A stretch of 64,000 bases of DNA from positions 1-64,000 of the forward strand of contig WPAF01000008.1 in the NCBI GenBank assembly GCA_009772965.1, in the 5' to 3' direction. The stretch is from Candidatus Saganbacteria bacterium (lineage in GTDB: Bacteria > Margulisbacteria > WOR-1 > XYC2-FULL-46-14 > WPAF01). The notes under the pieces are model-generated. The model searched no databases, was not told the DNA's origin, and saw only the letters and a list, made by a program, of their open reading frames with translations. This document shows positions 51,988 through 60,420 of this stretch, piece by piece. How positions within the stretch are numbered: the stretch's first letter is position 1; the number at the start of each line of letters is the position of its first letter. A program made the translations under genes and the position numbers.

Positions 51988-52295
51988 AATATTTCCTCAA
52001 CTGTTACAGCGCCTACCATATCGCGCCCTACTGCCATAAGTTGTGCAAAAAGATCATTGCTATCAATTTTTAATCTTCGCACTAGGCCTTCTAACATTAC
52101 TCCTTCGGGCAATAAGCCATCAAAAAATGGAGGAAACTTATCGAAAATATATTCGCCCTTTTTCACTGGCATGGTTAAAGATATGGGCTCTCCAGCATAG
52201 TTGGCTTCATAAACAAATTTATATTGCTTATTTTTTTCAACTTCTTCAAGAATCCCGGCCGATTCCCCTAAAAAATATACCTTTGCTTTTCTCAT
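51984..52295 (-). CDS. HipS-like protein (HipA N-terminal subdomain)
   Basis: 103 aa: FVYEANYAGEPISLTMPVKKGEYIFDKFPPFFDGLLPEGVMLEGL; 4-bp overlaps on both sides. Confidence 0.87.
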   Translation of the reverse strand: MRKAKVYFLGESAGILEEVEKNKQYKFVYEANYAGEPISLTMPVKKGEYIFDKFPPFFDGLLPEGVMLEGLVRRLKIDSNDLFAQLMAVGRDMVGAVTVEEIL

Positions 52296-52564
52296 TTTGA
52301 TCTTCCTAAATTATCAATAATCGGACTATTTAAGATCACAGAAATATTCAGAGAATTAAAAACCTTTAATAAAGTTTCGAGCTTTACGGTTGATTTACCT
52401 TTTTCAATATCAAAAATTACGGTCTTACCTACTTCAGAAAGCCGCGCTAATTCCAATTGCGTTAAATTAGCCTTTTCCCTATGCAATCTAATTATTTCTC
52501 CAATTTCATAAGAGCTTTTTACTGCCTTAGCAGTAATCATACTTATTTCTTTGTTATTTTTCAT
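52292..52564 (-). CDS. HipB-like HTH antitoxin
   Basis: IGEIIRLHREKANLTQLELARLSEVGKTVIFDIEKGKSTVKLETLLKVFNSLNI. Confidence 0.9.
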   Translation of the reverse strand: MKNNKEISMITAKAVKSSYEIGEIIRLHREKANLTQLELARLSEVGKTVIFDIEKGKSTVKLETLLKVFNSLNISVILNSPIIDNLGRSK

Positions 52565-52586
52565 ATTATTTCTCTTAATAGAACAT

Positions 52587-52616
52587 ATTTTACCGCTATA
52601 ACAGCATAAATGTCAA
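52587..52616 (-). promoter_or_regulatory. Promoter of the hipBST-like operon
   Basis: Minus strand TTGACA - 18 nt - TAAAAT. Confidence 0.55.
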
Positions 52617-52626
52617 GTATTATATT

Positions 52627-52740
52627 GTAAATTAAAAAATCATGGAGCTGTCCTGGCACAACGGCCGCCGGAAGTCGAGCCTCGTGTAATCCGCGCCCAG
52701 GACAACAGATGGGACTGTTGCATAATTAAATCTCGGAGTC
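52627..52740 (-). pseudogene. 114-bp relic of a second FGE-like gene (promoter fragment joined to 3' end)
   Basis: 52627-52669 matches the 51-bp repeat core with 3 mismatches in 43 bp (GGRCARTAP stop); 52721-52740 matches the FGE promoter segment 51031-51050 with 2 mismatches in 20 bp. Confidence 0.75.
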
Positions 52741-52929
52741 GAAAAGTTTTCCGGGCTGATATTTTTCAACAATCACGTGTTATAATATAAAAATGAATTT
52801 GTTCGATAAAAACCTCGATAGAACTCGGGATAAATTCGCTCGGAGCAGGAGGAGAAGGATATAAATACGCGCATGACTATAAGGACGGGTTTGAAAAAAA
52901 GATTAAAGCCAGGATGGAAGAAAGAAATG

Positions 52930-53601
52930 CGGCAAAAGCTTAATTACGAAGACGTTGGATTCGCAAAAATTGACCACCACAGGATAAAAAGGAAAGGTTT
53001 CCCTGAAACAATTTTTGGGCAGGGAAAAACTCCCGATCAAACCGCAAAAATCGCGGAGAAGATTTACAGCAACGGGCAAGATGTTTTAATTACCCGCACA
53101 AATAAAGAATCCTTTATCGCGGTAAAAAGCATCTTACAAAATGCAGAATTCCATGAAACCGCAAAAATTATTGCCATAAGCAGAAAAAAACAAACAAAGA
53201 AAACAAAAGAATCAATTTGCGTTTTATCCGCTGGCACAGCAGACCTGCCGACCGCAGAAGAAGCTGCGGTTACTGCAGAATTTTTGGGAAATACTGTACA
53301 GAGAATTTTTGATGTGGGTGTTGCTGGAATACATAGATTGATGAATAATCTGAAAAAAATTAAAAAGTCAAAGGTTGTAATTGTTGTTGCCGGCATGGAG
53401 GGCGCCCTGCCTTCGGTGGTTGGGGGATTAATTGACAGGCCGATAATCGCAGTGCCAACCAGCGTCGGTTATGGATCAAGCTTTAAGGGTCTGGCGGCCT
53501 TGCTGACCATGCTTAATTCCTGCGCACCGGGAATCGCGGTAGTAAATATCGACAACGGATATGGCGCCGCGGTAATGGCACATTTAATATTAAGAAAATG
53601 A
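52930..53601 (+). CDS. larB: Nickel-pincer cofactor biosynthesis protein LarB
   Basis: DVGFAKIDHHRIKRKGFPETIFGQGKTPDQ ... VVVAGMEGALPSVVGGLIDRPIIAVPTSVGYG. ORF track starts at 52873. Confidence 0.93.
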   Translation, partial: RQKLNYEDVGFAKIDHHRIKRKGFPETIFGQGKTPDQTAKIAEKIYSNGQDVLITRTNKESFIAVKSILQNAEFHETAKIIAISRKKQTKKTKESICVLSAGTADLPTAEEAAVTAEFLGNTVQRIFDVGVAGIHRLMNNLKKIKKSKVVIVVAGMEGALPSVVGGLIDRPIIAVPTSVGYGSSFKGLAALLTMLNSCAPGIAVVNIDNGYGAAVMAHLILRK

Positions 53602-54902
53602 AAATAGCATATTTTGACTGCTCATCCGGAATCGCCGGCAATATGATTTTGGGCTCCTTAATTGATGCCGGACTGCCAAAAAAATATTTGCTCGACCAGC
53701 TTAATAAATTAAACCTAAAAAACTGGCGCCTGACAATAAACAAGATCAATAAAAACCATATCAGCGCCATACATTTTAATGTTTCATATAATGAGGCAAT
53801 TGAAAATCATCGAAATTTGGCAGACATTGCAAGCCTTACCGAAAAAAGCAAATTAAGTAAAAGTATTAAAATTTTAAGCATTAAAATATTTACTAATTTA
53901 GCAAAAGTCGAGGCGCAGGCACATGGCATGCCGATCAATCATGTCCACTTCCATGAAGTAGGCGCGATTGATTCAATTATTGATATCGTCGGATGCGCGA
54001 TCGGCTTTGACTATTTTAAGATTGAAGAGATATACTGCTCCCCAATTAATGTCGGCTCAGGAAAAATTAAAACCGCCCATGGCGTGCTTCCGGTGCCTGC
54101 TCCCGCAACCGCAATTCTCTTAAAAGATATGGTTTCCTATGCTTCAGATATAAAAAAAGAGCTAACCACGCCAACCGGAGCCGCAATTGTTAAAACATTA
54201 ATTAAAGGATATGGGGTTATGCCAAAGATGATGGTGTCAGAGGTTGGTTTTGGCGCTGGATCATATAATATAAAAGAACTTCCAAATGTTTTGCGCGTTT
54301 TTATCGGCTCAAAAGAGCTTGAGTCAGAACATGACACTATTTTACAGCTTGAAGCAAACATAGATGATCTTGATCCAAAGCTTTATGATAATGCCATTGC
54401 CGGAATAATGAAATCCGGGGCGCTTGATGTTTTTGTTTCTCCCATTAGGATGAAAAAAGGAAGAAACGCTATTTTACTTACTGCCTTATGCAAACCTGAA
54501 GAAAAAGATAAAATAATTGAAGCTATTTTTACGCTTACTACCACTTTCGGCATCAGGATGTATCTTGCCGCGAGGGAAAAATTATCAAAGAAAATGCATA
54601 AAACCAAATATGGCAAAATAAAAGCCGGATATCTTGGAAATAAATTAAAAACGCTGGCAATTGAGCCGGATGATTATCTTGCCTTAAAACACAAGGTGCC
54701 AACAAAAACAATTTATAAAACTTTTGCGGCATCGGCTAAAACCCTTAAACTTGACAAGCCTTCATACACCCGCGCCGCGCTTGCCGCCGTCGGCAAGCGC
54801 ATTATTGAGGATCATATGAAAACTTGCGTTACCGCCTCGATCAGGAAAGGGAGCGGTGAACGCGAAATAAAGGAGCTGTTAAATGTTATTGAAAAATTTT
54901 AA
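53598..54902 (+). CDS. larC: Nickel-pincer cofactor biosynthesis protein LarC
   Basis: IAYFDCSSGIAGNMILGSLIDAGLP, HFHEVGAIDSIIDIVG, LEANIDDLDPKLYDN, single uninterrupted ORF. Confidence 0.94.
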   Translation: MKIAYFDCSSGIAGNMILGSLIDAGLPKKYLLDQLNKLNLKNWRLTINKINKNHISAIHFNVSYNEAIENHRNLADIASLTEKSKLSKSIKILSIKIFTNLAKVEAQAHGMPINHVHFHEVGAIDSIIDIVGCAIGFDYFKIEEIYCSPINVGSGKIKTAHGVLPVPAPATAILLKDMVSYASDIKKELTTPTGAAIVKTLIKGYGVMPKMMVSEVGFGAGSYNIKELPNVLRVFIGSKELESEHDTILQLEANIDDLDPKLYDNAIAGIMKSGALDVFVSPIRMKKGRNAILLTALCKPEEKDKIIEAIFTLTTTFGIRMYLAAREKLSKKMHKTKYGKIKAGYLGNKLKTLAIEPDDYLALKHKVPTKTIYKTFAASAKTLKLDKPSYTRAALAAVGKRIIEDHMKTCVTASIRKGSGEREIKELLNVIEKF

Positions 54903-55320
54903 GTTGGTTCTTGCGTTCTCTTTTGTTTTAATTTCCTTAATCTTTGGTTTTCCTTCTTTCGCTGACCAATGCTGCGCCATGGGAAAGACGGCAGATACCA
55001 ACCAAAAAATTCCGCTCAGCGCTGATTATTATTTTATTTACCAATTCAACCAGAAACCGACATTGGGAACATCCATCCTGAAAGTCCAAGTGTTTGATAA
55101 AAACGGCAAAAAGGCTGCGCCATTTAAAATAACTGCATCTTCGGGAATGCCTTCAATGGGGAATGCCCATGACACAGGTGAACAGGATTTAAAAATAAGC
55201 AAGAAAAAAGATTATCTCCTGCCTATCGATCTGGTAATGCAGGGCGAGTGGGAAATTAAGCTTATATTCTATAAAGGGAAAACCGAATATGGCCAAAGCA
55301 AGATCAAAGTCAAACTCTAA
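54883..55320 (+). CDS. Exported YtkA/FixH-like Ig-type domain protein
   Basis: Signal peptide; ASSGMPSMGNAHDTGEQDLKISKKKDYLLPIDLVMQGEWEIKL. Confidence 0.65.
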   Translation: MLLKNFKLVLAFSFVLISLIFGFPSFADQCCAMGKTADTNQKIPLSADYYFIYQFNQKPTLGTSILKVQVFDKNGKKAAPFKITASSGMPSMGNAHDTGEQDLKISKKKDYLLPIDLVMQGEWEIKLIFYKGKTEYGQSKIKVKL

Positions 55321-56242
55321 TAATTTTGCTACTATCTTCCTGCTAGCGCTGGTTTTTAGTTTGACCACAGCCGCCTGTGCTTTAGCTAACAGCTCGCTGC
55401 TGTTTAAAGAAGCACAATTGGTCATCGGCCAGGGACAAAGCCAACATATGCCAATGCAGGAGTCAAGTCTCGGCATAGATTATCTTAATCGACTATCCGG
55501 TGATTCCGGTGACCGTGCTCTCCTTGCCTTCCAGGGACGCTTTGTCTGGAACAACGGCAAAAACAGGATTGAACCGCAAATTTACAACTCCTATATCAAG
55601 TTCAAGAATCCGTTCACCAATCTCTGGCTTGGGCATTCACAGGCGTCCTATGGGCTAAACTCATATTTTGACAGCCACGCCCTACTGCTTGCGCCACTAG
55701 GTATGACCGACTTCGGTTTTGAGAACGACTGGGGAGCTGGGCTCTTGCGCGACACTAATTGGGGAGATATTGCCATTTCTTACACGTTGGGAAGCGGTAT
55801 GTCAGTACAAGCCGAAGGGAATCATCTGGCTAGCACGCGGATTTCGTTCGGCGTAATAAACCAGAGGAACTTTAATATCGGTTTATCCAAAGCAAATGGG
55901 ACGCTTGCCCAAAATATTGCGGTTGATTTTACCGGTTTAGACGGTGCGCTCCTTTATGAAAATTACGAACTGCGGGTGGAAAATACCTCCGGAGCAAAAT
56001 CCGGACTTTCCTACCACTCTTTTTTGGTTCGGGGTGGAATTAAATTCCTGGAAGAAGATCGCTTGAAACTTGAGCTTCAGCAAGTGAATAGCGAACAGGG
56101 AACAATGTCAGATCAAGCAACTTTCTTCGGGCTCACTTACATATTTGATGAAAACTTAACTTTCAGACTAATGGGACAGAGCGAAGCAATGGCCAAAGAT
56201 ATCAAGCTTACATTCCAGGGGTATTTTTATACCCCTTGGTAA
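55289..56242 (+). CDS. Exported outer-membrane barrel-like protein
   Basis: Signal peptide, alternating beta pattern, terminal aromatic (GYFYTPW). Confidence 0.6.
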   Translation: MAKARSKSNSNNFATIFLLALVFSLTTAACALANSSLLFKEAQLVIGQGQSQHMPMQESSLGIDYLNRLSGDSGDRALLAFQGRFVWNNGKNRIEPQIYNSYIKFKNPFTNLWLGHSQASYGLNSYFDSHALLLAPLGMTDFGFENDWGAGLLRDTNWGDIAISYTLGSGMSVQAEGNHLASTRISFGVINQRNFNIGLSKANGTLAQNIAVDFTGLDGALLYENYELRVENTSGAKSGLSYHSFLVRGGIKFLEEDRLKLELQQVNSEQGTMSDQATFFGLTYIFDENLTFRLMGQSEAMAKDIKLTFQGYFYTPW

Positions 56243-56889
56243 GGAGGAGAAAAACAATGTTTAATAAATTACTCCCTGTTCTTGGTGTATTGATGATGCT
56301 GCAAACCTCGGGGCTGGGGGCAGTCGGCTGCGACCTGAACGAACCAGACCGGGACGTGAAACGTTTTTTTTCGGAAATGACCAGTTATAAGACCGAATAT
56401 TTCTCAGTCAAGAAATCCGGTGGAGAAAAACTTTACGAGCTCGTCCAGCAAAGATACGGCGCCAAATTCAAAGGTCTTTACGAAACAATCGATGTTCCCT
56501 ATACCGTCTATACAGTTTTAATAGGAAAAACTGTAGTCGGCTACATCCACGGCGTCAACCAAAAAGGGAAATACGGCGGCCTCCAGGTTTTCCTGGCGCT
56601 TGACCCAAAAGGGATAATTATCCAGCAATATTTTCAGAAAATGACCGGCTCTTATGCTGGTAAATTCCGTGATCGCGCTTTTAGTTCCCAATTCGCGGGA
56701 CTCAGCTTGGCGGATTTTATTGGATACGATGTTAATACCGGGAAAATCCCTCCAAAAAGCAAGTTGAATCAAATAATTAATCCGGTCCCCGCAGCAGTCG
56801 ATGACTTCAGCGCTGCATTGAGCGGGATAAAAAAGAATCTTATATTAATGAATATTTTTGTCTTTAGTCAAAAGGAGGCCGGCAAATGA
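56236..56889 (+). CDS. Exported FMN-binding-like domain protein
   Basis: YTVLIGKTVVGYIHGVNQKGKYGGLQVFLALDPKGIIIQQYFQKMTGSYAGKFRDRAFSSQFAGLSLADF resembles RnfG/NqrC-type FMN-binding domains. Confidence 0.6.
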   Translation: MVRRRKTMFNKLLPVLGVLMMLQTSGLGAVGCDLNEPDRDVKRFFSEMTSYKTEYFSVKKSGGEKLYELVQQRYGAKFKGLYETIDVPYTVYTVLIGKTVVGYIHGVNQKGKYGGLQVFLALDPKGIIIQQYFQKMTGSYAGKFRDRAFSSQFAGLSLADFIGYDVNTGKIPPKSKLNQIINPVPAAVDDFSAALSGIKKNLILMNIFVFSQKEAGK

Positions 56890-58076
56890 TCAACATCTAC
56901 CAGGTAGCTTTTAAAAACTTACTGAGGAAAAAGACCCGGAGCGCTTTGACCATTGTCGGGATCGCCCTCTCCGCCTGGGTGCTGGTCAGCCTTTTTGGCT
57001 TTAACAACGGTTATGAACATTCGCTTAACCGGGATATTGATAACCTTGGTTATCAGATGATAGTAACCGCAAAAGGTTGTCCTTACGAAGCGGCAACATT
57101 GATGCTCAAGGGAGGAACCGGTCTGCGCTACTTAAAAGAAAATTTAACAAACGAGATTATTAAAAACCGGGAAGTGGAAAAGATCACCCCGATGCTGATG
57201 CAGGTAGTGCTTGATCCGAACAAAGGGGAAAGCGGAGGGTTAGCCGCTTTTCTCGGGGTTGACCCAGCCACTTACCCAGCCATGAAATCGTTTTTAAAAT
57301 TCCAGGAAGGCGGCTGGTTTAAACCTGACTCCCAAAAAGAAGTGGTCCTTGGCTATGAAGCGGCGGAATTGGAACAGAGAGAGGTCGGCGATATATATTT
57401 GATCCCGGAAAAGAATATTGAGCTTAAAGTAACCGGGATACTTAAACGGACAGGGACGCAGGATGACGGAACAATTTTTGTGCCGATCAAAACGCTCCAG
57501 CAGGCCTTTGGTAAAACCGGACAGGTCACCGGCATCGGGATAAAAGTCTCAAAAGATGCCGATATCGCCCGGTTTGAAGATAAGATGTATAACCTCCCTG
57601 ACGTCCAGGTGGTCTCACTAATTCAGGTCAAGCAAACTATACTTAACCTGGTCGGGACAGCAAAAGTCATGGTCCTCTCGATCGCCATCATCGCTATTGT
57701 CATCGCTCTGCTCGGCGTGATCAACACCGTTTTAATGTCGGTACTAGAACGTTATCAGGAGATTGGCATTTTAAAAAGTATCGGCGCGATGCCGCTTGAT
57801 ATCTTCCGAATGGTTTGGACTGAAACCTTGATCCTCTGCGGGATCGGAAGCCTTGTCGGGATTGTCCTAGCGCTTCTGCTGGCGCAGATTAGCGACCTCA
57901 TGATCCGCAGAATTATCCCCTACGCTCCCAGCGGTGTTCTAGTCCAGGTCGACCTCTCTTTAATGATGTTCACCCTGCTGGTCATGGTCCTGATCGGACT
58001 CCTTGGCGGTATTTACCCTGCCTGGAGAGCCGCCAATATCCGGCCGCTCGAAGCGATCCGGGCGGAAGGAGAATAA
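56886..58076 (+). CDS. FtsX/MacB/LolCE-type ABC permease
   Basis: NLLRKKTRSALTIVGIALSAWVLVSLFGF ... GVINTVLMSVLERYQEIGILKSIGA. Confidence 0.9.
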   Translation: MINIYQVAFKNLLRKKTRSALTIVGIALSAWVLVSLFGFNNGYEHSLNRDIDNLGYQMIVTAKGCPYEAATLMLKGGTGLRYLKENLTNEIIKNREVEKITPMLMQVVLDPNKGESGGLAAFLGVDPATYPAMKSFLKFQEGGWFKPDSQKEVVLGYEAAELEQREVGDIYLIPEKNIELKVTGILKRTGTQDDGTIFVPIKTLQQAFGKTGQVTGIGIKVSKDADIARFEDKMYNLPDVQVVSLIQVKQTILNLVGTAKVMVLSIAIIAIVIALLGVINTVLMSVLERYQEIGILKSIGAMPLDIFRMVWTETLILCGIGSLVGIVLALLLAQISDLMIRRIIPYAPSGVLVQVDLSLMMFTLLVMVLIGLLGGIYPAWRAANIRPLEAIRAEGE

Positions 58077-58077
58077 A

Positions 58078-58815
58078 ATGGCAATTATAAAAGTTAAAGA
58101 ACTGACTAGGAATTATCAGCGCGGCGCAGAAACTGTCCGGGCAGTTAACAATGTTTCTTTAGAAGTTGAAACCAGCGATTTTTTGGTGATCCACGGCGCT
58201 TCCGGCTCCGGCAAATCGACCCTGCTAAACCTGCTCGGCTGTCTGGATAATCCGGATGGCGGAGAGATAACTGTCAGCGGCCGCGAAATCTTCAAACCGG
58301 GAATGAAGCTTTCTGAAGGGACACTGACTAAAATCCGTCGAGAAAACTTTGGCTACATTTTCCAAAAGTTTTATCTTATCCCCACCCTGACCGTTTTTGA
58401 GAACATCGTTTTACCGGGGGTTTTTTACTGCAAGGATTGCAAGGAAAAGGTTTTGGCGCGCGCTAACCAGTTGCTGGCTGAATTGGGGATCGACAAGCGT
58501 CGGGATCACCTGCCAGGCGAGATATCCGGAGGCGAAATGCAGAGAGTCGGGATCGCCCGGGCGCTGGTCAATAATCCGGCTATCCTGCTGGCTGATGAAC
58601 CAACAGGGAATCTTGACAGCAAACGAGCCAATGAGATCGGTGAAATATTAACCAAACTTAATCGCGAGAATAAAAAAACAATTATCATGGTGACCCATAA
58701 CCAGGATTTGGCCAAATTAGCTTCAAGAAAAATCGAATTGAGCGATGGGCAAATTATTTTTCCTCCTTGCCCCGGGCAGAGCAAAATAGTTCATAATCAA
58801 TCAACTTTTTTATAG
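58078..58815 (+). CDS. LolD/MacB-type ABC ATPase
   Basis: HGASGSGKSTLLNLLGCLDNPDGGE, SGGEMQRVGIARALVNNPAILLADEPTGNLDS; true start near 58078. Confidence 0.95.
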   Translation: MAIIKVKELTRNYQRGAETVRAVNNVSLEVETSDFLVIHGASGSGKSTLLNLLGCLDNPDGGEITVSGREIFKPGMKLSEGTLTKIRRENFGYIFQKFYLIPTLTVFENIVLPGVFYCKDCKEKVLARANQLLAELGIDKRRDHLPGEISGGEMQRVGIARALVNNPAILLADEPTGNLDSKRANEIGEILTKLNRENKKTIIMVTHNQDLAKLASRKIELSDGQIIFPPCPGQSKIVHNQSTFL

Positions 58816-59125
58816 CAGGGTTTTCTCCGCAAATGGGGCAGTTTTTATCTTTTGGAACTTTTACCTTTCTAAAGCCCATTTCCAAGGCATTAAAAATAAT
58901 CAGTTTGCCGACCAGCGGCTCCCCAATCCCCAAAATCAGCTTGAGAGTTTCTGTAGCCTGGATCAAACCAATCACTCCCGCCAACGCCCCTAAAACTCCG
59001 GCTTCCTGGCAGGAAGGAACAGATCCCGGAGGCGGCGGCTCAGAAAACATGCAGCGATAGCAGGGTCCTTCATTCGGTTTTATAACCATCGCTTGCCCTT
59101 CAAAGCGGAAAAAAGCCCCATGCAC
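58754..59125 (-). pseudogene. ThiF/MoeB/HesA-family protein, C-terminal fragment
   Basis: GQAMVIKPNEGPCYRCMFSEPPPPGSVPSCQEAGVLGALAGVIGLIQATETLKLILGIGEPLVGKLI ... CPICG; the ATP-binding N-terminal half is missing. Confidence 0.85.
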
Positions 59126-60420
59126 TAAAGCCCGACTCTAATCACACTGCAAACTTTTTTAATAGTGGGAAGCTTTTTTAACTTCGCAATGGCTTTGCGC
59201 AGGTCGGCATCTTTTGTTTCATGAATTACGATCACAATTGTTGCAACTTTTCCTATTGTTTCTTTTTGGACAACGGTCGCTATGCTTACATTTTCATCGG
59301 CAAAAACAGTTGAAATGCCCGCCAGTACCCCGGACTTATCCAGCGCGGCCAAACGGATATAATAACGGCTTGCTATCACGGAGCTGTCTTTTATTTTTGC
59401 CGGCATTAAAGAAAAACTGTTTTCAGATTGATTTTTTACGCATTTAACTACATCCCCAACCACAGCTGATGCTGTTGCCATCCCCCCCGCCCCCTGCCCG
59501 TAAAACATTAGCTCCCCTACCGCATTGCCTTTTACATATATAGCATTCATTGCCCCATCTATATTTGCCAGTGGATGTATTTTTGAAACCAATGTGGGGT
59601 GAACCCTTATGTCTATTTCATCATCAATATTTTTTGCGATTGCCAAAAGTTTAATCGCATAACCCATATCGCCGGCATAGCGAATATCTTCCTGCATAAT
59701 GGCAGAAATCCCCTCAAAGTTAATTTTCTTCCAATCGATTTCCGCCTTAAAAGCGACAGAAGCCAATATCGCCGCTTTGTAAGAAGCATCAAAGCCTTCT
59801 ATATCAAGTTTTGGATCCGCCTCAGCATATCCCATTTTTTGGGCGTCTTTTAAAGCTTCCTCAAATTCCATCTCTTTCATTTTTGAAAGAATATAATTAG
59901 TGGTTCCGTTTACTATGCCATAAACCTCGGTAATTTGGTTTGCGGCAAGATCATTTGATAATGGCCCAATAATTGGAATGCCGCCGCCAACTGATGCCTC
60001 AAATAAAACATTGACTCCTTTAGCTTTTGCCCTTTCAAGTATTTTGTTCAGGTGCAAAGCAATTACCACTTTATTCGAAGTAACAACGTGTTTGCCGGCA
60101 TCGATCGCGGCAAGGATAAATTCAAGCGCTGGCTTTTCTCCGCCAATGGCTTCTACAATTACAGATATTTCGGGATCATTAATTACGTCATACGCATTTT
60201 TTGTCAAAAGATGGTGCTTCTTGCCGGAATCATTATCGGCAATCCCTTTAATTTTAAGGTTAAGCCCTGTGTTTTTTTCTATAACAGCGCTGTTAAGCTT
60301 TACCAGTTTTTCAACTGCCGACCCAACTACGCCAAAACCCAACAATCCAATATTAATAAGCACAAAAGCTCCTTTTTGTTCCGGGTTAATCAAAAAGCGA
60401 AGTAATTGATTGGTTTTCAT
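59125..60420 (-). CDS. hom: Homoserine dehydrogenase
   Basis: INIGLLGFGVVGSAV, VTSNKVVIA, EASVGGGIPIIGPLSNDLAANQITEVYGIVNGTTNYILSKM, GYAEADPKLDIEGFDASYK; C-terminal ACT. Confidence 0.96.
   Translation of the reverse strand: MKTNQLLRFLINPEQKGAFVLINIGLLGFGVVGSAVEKLVKLNSAVIEKNTGLNLKIKGIADNDSGKKHHLLTKNAYDVINDPEISVIVEAIGGEKPALEFILAAIDAGKHVVTSNKVVIALHLNKILERAKAKGVNVLFEASVGGGIPIIGPLSNDLAANQITEVYGIVNGTTNYILSKMKEMEFEEALKDAQKMGYAEADPKLDIEGFDASYKAAILASVAFKAEIDWKKINFEGISAIMQEDIRYAGDMGYAIKLLAIAKNIDDEIDIRVHPTLVSKIHPLANIDGAMNAIYVKGNAVGELMFYGQGAGGMATASAVVGDVVKCVKNQSENSFSLMPAKIKDSSVIASRYYIRLAALDKSGVLAGISTVFADENVSIATVVQKETIGKVATIVIVIHETKDADLRKAIAKLKKLPTIKKVCSVIRVGL

Noticed and set aside
52627-52740. Copy 3 of the FGE tail as a DGR template repeat
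   Set aside because: Differences from the FGE gene are not concentrated at adenines in this copy and no RT gene is nearby; it reads as a promoter-to-3'-end deletion relic.
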